Assembly: GCA_015680685.1 (NCBI GenBank) | Contig: MNCI01034030.1 | Span: forward strand, 5,356 to 51,089 | Direction of reading: 5' to 3' | Origin: Gnetum montanum | Taxonomy: Eukaryota; Streptophyta; Gnetopsida; Gnetales; Gnetaceae | Length of the DNA: 45,734 bases | Shown here: positions 12,301 through 24,300 of the stretch, piece by piece | How positions within the stretch are numbered: the first letter of the stretch is position 1 | Layout of the letters: each line of letters opens with the position of its first letter | Notes under the pieces: generated by a model | The model's database searches: none | The model's input: the letters and a program-made list of their open reading frames with translations, nothing else | Told to the model about the DNA's origin: nothing | Position numbers and translations under genes: made by a program

Positions 12301-15300
12301 CCTCTGGAGCCCATTCTAAGTATAATGGAACATGCCTGCATTGTCAGAAGTATTTCAACCTTAGAATCGCAAAGATAAGACCAAGATATTTTTTTCTCTT
12401 ATTTCATAGAATAATTCCCTTAGCATGCATGTGCTAAATGCAACAGAAAAATATAGGATACAAGTAAAATATTAGATTATAAAGAAGGGAAGGGATTTTG
12501 TGTACCATCATGCAACATCAAAACAAATAAGCTGTTTGACAATGGCTCCCTACTCAACATTTCTTCATTGATATAAAATTCTAATTACATCTATCATTTC
12601 CTTAATCTTTATGTGATAAATTAACTCAAAAACTATTTTACCATGATATTGAACTAGGTATAATGCATATATGAAAAATGTGGATTGGGATCTGGATCAC
12701 AATCCACAAAAAAAAAAAAGCATCAAATCAGATAAGGATTGCAATCGTCAATGCATCACAATCCATCGGAAAAGTGCAATTCAAAACACAATTTTGGAAT
12801 TGAATCTACACAATTTCACAGTTTTCTACTCTGCTGTCATGCCTATTTGCATCTGTGTCCTTTGTAGTCAGTTTCACCTACCAAAAGTGCATGACTTGAG
12901 TGAAACATGGGCATGATGTCAACGCCATCAGCAACCATGGCAATGTGCCATGGATCAAATATCAATTGCCATCATTTCTTCCAGCATCAATGGTTGTGAT
13001 GGTGCTTCCAATGGTACATCGGTGGTTTTCACACCATTTTCAATTGTGTTGGTGGTAGTCCTACAATGAAAACTATCAGAATTTGCTGTCAGTGATAGTC
13101 TGTGTTCTTACAGTTCAAGAATTCACAGGTAATGCAATAAGAGTGACTGTGGCTACGTATTGATCGGAGCCTGTGGTTAGAAAACTGCTAAGGGACGAAC
13201 TTAGCATCAGTACTGCTAGCTGGCCACAATTCTGGAAATGATTCCCTGTTTGAATATAGATGGTCTGTCACTTCTATTGATTGTTATACTTGCACAACTA
13301 CCTATGAAGATAGACTGGCTTAGAATGGTATTGCAGAGTGGAAAAATTGTCATTTCCAAGAGGTACCTCAAACCCCTCTGTCATGAATGTTCTCAAGGCC
13401 TATTGAGGCAATGAAGTACTTTCAGCAACCTACCTTATCAATCACATGCCACACAAGACACTTGGTTTTCAAAGTCCTCTAAAGTGGCTCCAAGGCAGGT
13501 GCACTTAGGTTGTTCCTCCAAATGTCTTCGGATGTGTATGTTTTGTACATGATAATCAAAAGACTATTTAAAAACTTGATCCATGAGCCTTAAAGTGTAT
13601 TTTCATTGGGTATTCTGCCACTCACACAGGCTACAAATGTTATCATCTTCCAACCAGACAATTATTTGTCAGTATGGATGTAACATTCTGTGAGATTGAG
13701 GCCTATTTCTCAAAGTCATCTCATCGTGAGGAGGATGCTAGTGAGGACAAGGTGATATTAATTGGGTCTCCTTTATGGATTTCTAAGCTTGACTTGCAAA
13801 ATGAAAGCAAGGGAGAGGAGAAAACAAGGAGGATACTAATTCAAATAAGAATAGAGGGCTTGACTTGTAGAATGGAAGCAAGGGGAAGAAACATGAGAAA
13901 GAGAATACCAATGCAAATGTGAAAGAAAGGTTAACTGAGCTGAAGCTAAAGCTTTATTCACACAGTAATAAAGCCATCATCCTGTATCTCTCATGAAAAT
14001 TGTTTGATCATGTAGCTATCATCCTATATCTAGCTTTGTATCTTTTGAGTCTTTGTCTCTCCTTATAAGACATTTGTAGTGTTCTTGTCTTCTGTATCTA
14101 TTCCTTAGGATTGGATGCAAGTACTTGCTGATCCCAATCAAAGGCAGCTATGATTGAAGAGATGAAAGTTTTGGCTAAGAATAACATGAGGGAACTCACT
14201 TCTCTTTCAGTTGGAAAGAAACTCGTAGATAGCAAATTTGTTTTCAGAGTAAAACACAAACCTGACTGAAGCATTGAAAGATGCAAGTCTTGGCTGGTTG
14301 CAAAACGCCATACGCAGACCTATGGAGTTGACTATTAGGAGACATTTGCTCTAGTGGCCAAAATAAATTCTCTCAAGACCCCCTTGTCTTGTGCAATAAG
14401 TCTTGGATAGGATAACAACTGGATATGCAGAACACATTCTTCCATGAAATCTAGAAGAAGGGGTGTTCATGGAAATCCCTCTAGGTTTTCTTGTCAAAAA
14501 ATAGAAGCCAGAGTGTAGGCTGAGGAAAGTTTTGTATGGTCTAGTGCATGCTTATGAAGATCAGATCAGGATCACAATCTAAACAATTATAATCCAGATC
14601 TATTCTGGATCACAATCCAGTTTGGAATTGTATTTCCAGACAATTCCAAGCAATTCCAGATCATGATTCTAGAAATCTAGAAGAAGGGATGTTCATGGAA
14701 ATCCATCTAGGTTTTTATGTCAAAAGATAGTAGGCAAAGAGTGTAGGCTCAGGAAAGCTCTATATGGTCTGAAGCATACTTATGAAGAACAGTTCAGGAT
14801 CATGATCCAAGCAACCAATTGCAATCTGGATCTATTCTAAATTGCAATCCAGTTTGGAATCATGATTCTGAGCAATTCTGGATCATGATTCTAGACAACT
14901 CCAGACAATTCTAGATGATTCCAGAATCTTTAAAAACACTAATTAGAGATTTACACTTTTTTTAACATTAAACATAAAAACATCATCCTGCTAACAAAAC
15001 CCATGACTCAATAGAACTATAAAAGTATAAAGAATCAGCATATAACATTCTGAATATGTGTAATCAGCAGTGTCAATTTTTTCTCCACTTTGAGTACACA
15101 TTTTTCGGAAAGGAGCAACACATTCTTGAGGAGCTTAGCAGCACATTCTTCAAGAGCTCAACAATGCATTCTACAACTCATTTTGAATCATTTCAGAAGC
15201 TGATTTCAGATATTCTTTAGCTCATTTGTTTTAATTGATGGTGAATGAATACTACAGTGTAGCTTACATTTGAAATTTTTTGTAATCTATATGGAAGTAT

Positions 15301-18300
15301 AAACTATGAATATATGTTAATATTCATGTTTAATGCAATGTGGCCATATTAATATGTTTAAAAATTTCTATTTTAATTGCATATACTTTTGAAAATGATT
15401 AAAAATTCAATATTTTTTAATATTTTTTAATATCATGATCTGTGATCCAGAATCTTAAAATGAAAAAATGATCAATGATCTGATCTTCATAAGTATGGTC
15501 TGAAGCAATCCCCCAAAACTTGGTCTAATAAATTCATTCTATGTTCATCAAACCATACAATGGTAACATCACAATTACTATTGAGTGTGTTGATAATATA
15601 GTTGTAACAGAAAATGACTCAAAAGGGGTGACAAACTTGAGTGGGGATCTGCCCAAGGAATTTGAAATCAGAGACCTGGGAAAACTGCACTATTTCCTTG
15701 GAATCCAAGTTGTTCGATCAAATAAACGCTTCTTTGTTTCCCAGAGAAAATATATTCTTGATTTGTTTAAGAAATCTGGTCTGATGGCCTGCAAACCAAT
15801 AGAATCACCCATTGAAGTCAATTATTGGCTTAAAAGTTATTCAGAGAAAGTGGATAAATAACTATCAAAGATTAGCTGTAAGATTAATTTACCTCTCACA
15901 TTCGCCAAGACAAAGCCTATGCAATTAGTATGGTCAGTCATTTTATTCATGATCATCAAATCTCTAACTGGAATGTTGTTTGGCGTATCTTGAGATACTT
16001 GGAGTTTGCACTACAAAAGGAACTACTATTTACGAATAATGGTCACTTGAAGACAAAAGCATTTACCAATATATCGGGATACTGTACATTTGTTGGAGGC
16101 AATTTGGTCATTTGGCAAAGTAAGAAGCAAACTATTGTGGCTAGAACAAGTGTAAAAGCTGAGTATAAAGCTATTGGACAAGAATCTATAAAATTATATG
16201 GCTTGGAAAGTTGTTGCAAGATCAAGGATTGATGAGCAAGAAACCATCTCTACCCTATTATGGTAACCAAGGTTGCCTTCAATATTGCACAAAACCAAGT
16301 TCAACATAATCGAACAAAGCCTGTGGAGCTTGATAGAAATTTCATAAGGAGAAACTAGATTGACTTTGTTTGCATACCTTCTGTAAAATCTGCAGATCAA
16401 GTAGCTGACTTATTTACTAAAGGTCTCAATGGTTTGTGATTTCATTCTATTGTTTGCAAGATGGTCAGAAGGGATATCTGTGATTCATATTGGGGGAAGT
16501 GGGGGGTGATGTAGCATTAACTTGTTCATAGTTGTAACTCTGTAAATATCTCATCTATAAATGTGTAAATAGGTCAGAAAAAGATTAACTTTTCAACAGT
16601 TTTCTCTCCCTCTTTCATTCTCTCTTTTGTAAATGCTTCCTCTCTGTGCTCTCTTATTCTTCCTTTAATTGCCACACTTTCAATCGCATCAGGCTATTTG
16701 AATGGGTCCCATTTTGTGGTTGCCAAGAAAACATAACTCTAAAACAGCCTATAAAGAGGCACACGTTCTCTCCATGTATGTTGAGTTAGTTGAATGCCTT
16801 TTTAAAGTTGATTCTACTACATTCAACACACACTTCATTTTTGGTTATCTCGTATCTACACTAAGCATTGGCCTCTTGAAGGCTAGCAATTAGCTTCAAA
16901 AATATCAAAAGGTCCCTTCTCCTTCACTTCTAGATACTAATTTTGTACGAACAACATAGAGTTTACGATTCAAGAGAGTATCAATAAATTCTCTTCACTT
17001 CCCAATTTAAGGAATCAATTAAGCATAAACTTTGAAAGAAATTTTCAAAATCCAAGTGGGGTAAGGCTTTTGTAAGCCATTTACTTTCTGCAACATTGTA
17101 GGAATGTATAAAACCATCTGCATTCTTATCATGCACAAAAATGAATGTCAATCTCCACATGCTTGCTTTTGTCATGACGAATGGGGTTTTTCACTAACCA
17201 CTTGTAATAGTATATATAGTAACTAGCTTTTAAAGTTGAACTCAAATGTCTTCAAGAAGTTGGTCAATCCATGGAATTAATTGAAAGGCCTCACAAAGTG
17301 ACAGGTATTCCACATGCATTGATGACGGTGATACAATCCATTGCTTCCAACTTTCCCAATAAATAGATGTACCACAAAACTATAAAAGGTACCAAGTTTA
17401 TTAGTACTGTAATGAACCATTTTTTCTTGAGTTTTAATATTGATAATAATAATAGTGTTTGTGTATGTGCTTTGTTGTGAGGTTGTGTGTGTGTGTTTTG
17501 CTATTAACATTGGATTGTGGCAAAAGTGATTGATTGTAACATTAATAAATTTTGATGTTGCATTGGTTTTTATTTATGATTTCAAATATTCTATTTCAAG
17601 ATCATATTGACAAGATTAAATGCTCGTTGTACAAAAAATAAGTTTAAATATGCATGCATGGAAATGGAAATATTTTCTATTGTATTTCAGTAGGAATGTC
17701 TGGAAAAAAGGAGAGATAATCTAGTGCACCTCAAAGGCTGAGACTAATATGATATTCTGAAATATAAAATTAACATGAATAATTTAAAAATAACTTATGA
17801 AAATACTCATTGTTGAGGAACTTGACATATGAATCAAGATGGAGATACCTGAGATATGAGTCAGAAATATTATATATACCACGACATTGTTATTTTTCAA
17901 TAATGAGCACGTGAAATGTTATACTTAATTTTGAAACATTATTTTTTTGAGTTTCAATAACAGAGTATCAATACCCATGGAGGGTGGAGAAAGGTCACAC
18001 AATGACCTTTAAGGCTCATAAGACAATGCAATAATATATCATAGACTTGCATCTTACTTTATGTAGAAAGTGTTTTACTTGGTTTTATGTTTCAAAATTG
18101 TATCTTATCATGTTCCCGTTTTGAAACCTCTGCCTTTACATCTTATGTCCTGATTTCTAAAAAGGAATGTTGCCTGAGAATGAAATATGGTGTATAAGTA
18201 TTTCTGGTAAAGTTGAAAAAAATAAAAATATGTTACTTTCATACAATAAAAAACAGAGATCGATATTGTGTTATAAAATTATTTAGTTCTGGAGCAACTG

Positions 18301-21300
18301 AACCTGAGATCTGGTAAATTATTCTAGAATATTAAATGCTGCAGACATGAAAATTAAACCTGCAACCTCTCAAAATATATTTTTATTTGTCCTTTACAGT
18401 GAACAAGGAAACAGTTGAACTTAAGAAGGAACAGAAAGGGGGCGAGCGGAATGTGTGTGAGAACCATAGTGGAATGTGGCTGGTAGTAGGTCAACCACAG
18501 CAACAAGATGGTAATAGCTACTAGAGAAGAAAAAGTAAAGAAAAATCAGAGCTGAATAGTATTCCAGCATATTAATCAACTGCACTTGTTAAGCAATGAA
18601 ATTGAGCACGAACATAAGATAAAACCTCCCTTGCTAAGTTGGTGATGGACAGTGACCACTGAATCTCTAAATTCCATGTTTCTCATCTCTTTATCTTGGT
18701 ACTATTCTTTTTTGCTTAAAAGAAACTTTGTCATGATTTTGTTGTTGGATCTCTCAACCTAACCTCACGCTCTTCCGGCCTAAATGACCCGGATGAGAGT
18801 TGTTTCTGTAAGAATACAAAAAAAACCCATAATGATATGGCACATTTTTGGCATTAACAATTATGCCATTAGGGACAACGGATTCTTGCATGAGGGTTGG
18901 TCCCACTAGCAGAAAGCAAGAGTATCCTTGTGTGTGAATTTCAAAATCCGGAAGAGTTGTTAAATTTTTGGTTTCTTAGAACAAATAATTTGATGATCAC
19001 ATACTATGCTTTGTTTTTAGATTTGAACCTTGAATTCTTTTGTGTACCTTCTCAAATCTGATTCCCATAATCTTTCTATGTGTCTAATCGAGGGGGTAAA
19101 ATCTAAGATGCTGATGTATTTTTATTTTATTGAAAGGTTGATGTTACTAATTTTTCTGTTGAGGATCATTCATTGGTTTGATTAAATTTTATAGTTGTGA
19201 GCTATATTGTTGCCGGGAAATTTAGAATATGGTCTCTCTATTGAATGAATTTGATCAGAGATGTTTATATATCAGTTTTGTCATTCAACACTGCATTGTT
19301 TAATTTTCTGATTCTTATTGCTAACCCACAATCATTGTAGCGTTGGTAATGGGGCTTAGAACAAAGCATTACCAACAATGTTCTTGTAGCGTTGGTACTG
19401 AAATTAATGAGTTCTTGTCAAATCAAGGATTTCCCTAACTTACAAACTATAGCACTGCCTTCATCAAATCCTTTAGGTTGTTCCATAGAAATCTCTTCTT
19501 GAAGTTGTTCATAAAAAAAGGCAGATTTCACATCAATCTGATTAATTTTCCACCTGTTTCTTTCCACTAACATGACTAGGATATGAACACTAATAATCCA
19601 CGGGGTTTGTCCAAAAGCTTCTTAAAGTCCACTCATTGGTATATCTACGTAATTGTCTTTTCTCCTGTAATTTTGAACTGTTATAATTTGTTATCAAAAG
19701 TGTTTCAAAGTTTTGCCTTGCATATTGCCAATTTTTTCCAACAATTTTTTTCCTAACTTTTACCAACATTTACAATTTTCCAACTTTTTGAAGCAACCAA
19801 GAAAATTGTTTTTCAAACTTTTTAATCTTTGATTGTTATCATGCTACTCTAATAGATATTCCTTTTTACAACACCTGTTTGTAGAATTCTTAGTATCTTA
19901 AATTTAATTCTAAAAAATTATTAATAATATTTCCCTGCCCATCATTAAATTAATCATTTAGTTTGCATTATACACTATTGTATGACACCATATATTTCAG
20001 CAACTAAGTGTGCGAAGGTGATATATATTTTTGCTAAAAATTTTATATTCTCTCCATCCTTTTTGCTCAACTTTGAAAGATGGTATGTTACATGACAAAG
20101 ATTGAACAATTTTATATCAATAAAATAATAAATATATTACAAAGAAAAACATTATATGCTACTGGGACACTAATAATAATATTAAGGAAAACAAATTCAT
20201 GACTATCTAAAACCGTTCCAGACATGACTCATAACAAACTTATTTAAAGGCTTGACATATCCGTAACAACATTTTCTAGACCAATTCCTAACTTAGGTAC
20301 ACTTAATATATCCAAAGGCAACACCAAATCTGTTGTCTTTCCTTGTACATTGTAACTCAATAAAAGTCTAAAGAAGACAACCCTATACTTGGGGCAAACA
20401 TTCGAAGCTTATAAGCAATGAAATGTTTATCCTTTACAGGCAACTTCTATGGTGTTTCCCATTTGAGAAACTTTTAATGCATACTTTCAACTATTTAACA
20501 TAACCTACTATGCAGTCCAACCAACACCCGTACTCTCCCCTAGCCTGTGCTGTCTCTTACATAAGACAACCTGCCAAGCTGAATGTAAAGCCTCCATACA
20601 CTCAACTTAGTAAGAACTATAAGTGACACCACAGGGACTTAAATATGGATCTCTCTAAAGAAAAACCAACACTTTGCCACCGAATGTTTAATTGTGCATT
20701 AAAATTATGTTTTATTTTTAAAAACTCATCAAATAAATTGTTGCTCATGACTGTATTTGTAATGGCAATCATAAAATGAATCTCAATCAATCTACCAAAA
20801 GATTAGAGAATACTGTATTTTTTTTATAACTATGAATAGCTTCATCTATTTCTGCAGAAAATAAATGCAACTACTACATATCATAAACAAAACGTACTTG
20901 TATCGCTTATAAGCCAACCCTTTGAATGCTGCACGAGCCTCAGCTGCTTCAAGATATACAGCCTACTTGGAACACACGCAACCATGATTATCAATATCAT
21001 AATTTAACACTACAAAAGGATACAACTATGTTGGAAATAATTTGTATTAAGCGCCATTTTATTTTACCTTGTAGGATTAGACACTAAAGGAAAAAAGCAA
21101 ATAACGACAAAAACATTTCAAGATCAAAGGAAATAAACCCGTTTTGAATAGCATACTACACTTGTTGATATTTTATAATAAATAACTATAACTCAATCAG
21201 AAAAATAAATATTCTGAGTAATGCAGAAGAAAATATTAACTATTCAGATACCTTACGGAAAATCGAATTTTTTCAAACATAAACAATTATACAGGCTTAA

Positions 21301-24300
21301 TCTCTTTTTTACTTGTTCATTACATGTAAGCAGTCTTACCAATGCCATAGTTTTAGTTGGAGGGAGAATAATTCTTTCCAAACTTCCAAACCTTCCAAAC
21401 ATCTGCACTAGCTCAGCTTCTAAGGTGCTGAATGGCAAATTCTTTATAAGAAGTATATGATTACTCCGTTTAGCCTTTTCCAGTTTTCCAGAAGCAAGAT
21501 CCTCTAATGCTTGAACATTAACACCTACTTCACTCAAAGCCTTCTTTGTTTCAGCAATGATATGTGTTTCTCCTAGAGCCATCCGCACTGCAAGATCATC
21601 GGCCTCTGGATTTAAAAGCTCATTCTTGGTGATTTTAAACTTCCTTGCAACATTTTCTGCTATCTGCAAAACACGGCATCGTCATTAAAACTCTAAGGCC
21701 CAAAAGGAGTAACTATTGAAACGACATTATTATTTACAGCTGTTCAACCTTAAAAGACAATCATGATATACAGCTATGTCAATCAATTTTATGAAAACGC
21801 TTATGACAATACAAACTACCTTCATTCAGAAAACAAATTATTCTCTATAGGGTAATTGTACTTCAATATTTTCTATAAAGCAAATTCCACTAAGAGCAAC
21901 TTTTTGCAAGAGAAAGATACACAAAATTGACCAAGATAGTGCAACGGTTCTTACCCATGCATTGTGAAATTGCTGCTCAAAATACTTGTATTGTTTGGAT
22001 ATGAGAAGCTTACGTGCATAACAATAGTACATCATAAGCAACACACAGAGAAAAAGATGAACTTTGACCCATGCAAGACAAGCCAATTCATTACCACAGA
22101 ATGCAAATACCCAAGTCAAAAGTAAACCTTTAAATGAATCAAAACAAGCCATTGGAGACAATAATACTAGAAAGTCAAAAATTTTGACCTTGCAAAGTTG
22201 TATCCAAATGTTTGAAAGATTAGAATTTGGAGATAAAATTCCAAAATGAATGAAACCAGCACGCAGTGCTATCAATTTTTATCTTAAATCATAAAGTCAG
22301 TTGACTCTCATGACTAATCCCTGCAATCAACAGAGACTAGCTGCAACTTTGGAGAAGCAATGAGAAGAAATTGTAGAAGAGAAAATATTTACCATTGCAG
22401 TAGTGGGGAATTGATCACAGGTCTGTCCTAAGGTAGGGTCCTAGACTACTAGTTTTCTTTACACTGGGTTATGATATGAGATATGTTGGCCTTTAACCAG
22501 CTGCACGGAACTGTCAAAATTCTTAGAGACTGCAAGCAGGCTCTGTCCCCAGTTAAAAAATTCTTCAGGGCAGCAAAGAGTCTATGTTAATTTCTTGGAA
22601 GAGATATTTGAAGGACCACCCTCTGAAAGAGGCCATGTTTACATGGAGTAATAGATGGTTGGCGCAGCTTTTGTATAGACTACAATTGAGCAAGCAATGA
22701 TTTCAAAATTTTTTATGGATTCAAGTTGGTGTTTGCAGGCTTTGGTTAGGACAAGTTCAAAATACCACCTTATTTTGCTAGAATGAGTCAAGTATACTCT
22801 GATTCACTATCCATTTATGTTTTAAGATGCTTGGATTTATGGAGAACAGTTTTCCTCACTTCTGGAAAGGATTTGGTCCAGGGAATGGTAGGATGCTTCC
22901 CAAACTGTCAACATATTCCTAGTTTCCTACTAAACAGGTAGTCTTTTTCTTTTTTTCTTTTCTTTTTATTTTTTTTTTACGAAGAAAATGGTGACCTGGG
23001 CACATCCGGAAGACTAAACAGGCAGATTTCAAGTAGGTAATTCAAAAATGATGATGGCAAACTCTAGCTGCTTTGTTTAAAGTGGACAGATATTAACACA
23101 AATTTGCAAACAATGCAACTACGTCAGAAGTATGTCTAAATAGATGACCAAGAGGAAGTTTTTCTTGTTTCAAGATTTTTGGGACATATGCTTATGGAGG
23201 AAGTGTCTTGGGATCACAAAACCCATGTTAGATGGCTTTATCTGAGGAATTCACTCCAAATTCCTCTTTTGCTTTTGGCATTCTGTCTACACATTAGACA
23301 AGTGCAAAATCATATTTCAATTTGATGATCATATTTTGAAACATTAAGTAGAAGATCAAATCACCGGGGACCTAGAGGAGATGCTACTGGAATTTTTTAT
23401 CTGAACTTTCAACATCCAAAGGCACAACCATATGGCCTTTCCAGAAGGAAAATTGCATTTCTTTGATTCAAAATCAGCAGTTATGATGTGAAGGAAGTTT
23501 GGGCCTGTAAAGCATGAAGTTATCTGCTACTTCAGGCTCAGATATTTTGTCTATTTGCTTTTATAAATCAAACTGTCATTTTTTGGGCCTTAATGTACTC
23601 GCTGACTTAGATGATGCATTAGAATTTCAAACATTCCATGGAAGGTAATTAAGTAAGACAGTATGTGGGTGTCTATGATAACTAAGTAGGGTGTTTTATT
23701 GCATGCAAAGAACAGGTTGATTAGCATATGTAATGTTATTTACAGTTTTTTGGTTTTTTTTTTCCAGTGTTCTTGGAAAATTAGCCTCAACATCTTTTGG
23801 ATAAGGCAATAGATCAGCCCAGGGTTGATTTTTATAAAGCATCAAGTCATTCGAGAGCAGCTAATCTTAAATTTGGAATTTTATTCATTTCTTTGATGTG
23901 CATAAGTTTCATGCCATCAATCTAATAGTTTTTGAAAACAGTTGATTCAGATGGTTATGTTAATGCAGGAATCTGAGCACTTTAGTTTAAAGATTAATGA
24001 GTTGTGAAACTGTTTTCCCCTACTTTGCAACGATTTCAAGAGAAATATTCACTTTTTACCCTTATTGTCTATTATTACAATAACTTGTTGGTTAAGGTAT
24101 GTCACATGCATCCTCAAGTCACAGATTCAATCCAAATGGACTGCATGTTGACATATAAAAGCATTATGCAAAAATTGTTGAAACTGAGCTGGCCATGTAA
24201 TTAAAAATAACATACGTTTCACAATGAAGTTCATCCAAAAAGCCCTTGCTTGTCAGGGTATCAGGGGAGCAGTTTATACTATGTGCGATCTCCTTTGATG

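Larger units (their letters stand above)
13380..16691 (+). mobile_element. Ty1/copia retrotransposon remnant (integrase, RT, RNase H, 3' LTR), 5' end missing
   Basis: In order on the plus strand: the C-terminal part of integrase ([13 protein letters not shown] near 13430; [20 protein letters not shown] and [10 protein letters not shown] near 13520-13700); RT start ([17 protein letters not shown], then [11 protein letters not shown] near 14155-14260; [16 protein letters not shown] near 14325-14370); RT thumb ([14 protein letters not shown] near 15670-15715) and RNase H ([38 protein letters not shown] near 15935-16130). A G-rich polypurine tract (about 16491-16506) and the 3' LTR follow. The copy is non-functional: stops, frameshifts, a 0.7-kb insertion and a 226-bp tandem duplication. 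It lies antisense within the MRD1 intron. Confidence 0.88.
12336..20897 (-). other. MRD1 intron 9 (8562 nt), filled with nested retroelements
   Basis: The intron is bounded by TACAA|gtacgt and atgcag. It holds a plus-strand copia remnant (about 13380-16691), an inverted-repeat element within that copia, pieces of a minus-strand copia (16985-17360 and 19425-19645) and an exon-like stretch at 18400-18524. Positions 19650-20897 are AT-rich with nothing identified. Confidence 0.88.

Noticed and set aside
21838-22275. 145-codon open frame on the MRD1 sense strand next to exon 8
   Set aside because: It lies wholly in intron 7, has no family motif, is Cys/Leu/Phe-rich like translated AT-rich DNA, and is not needed for the conserved protein.
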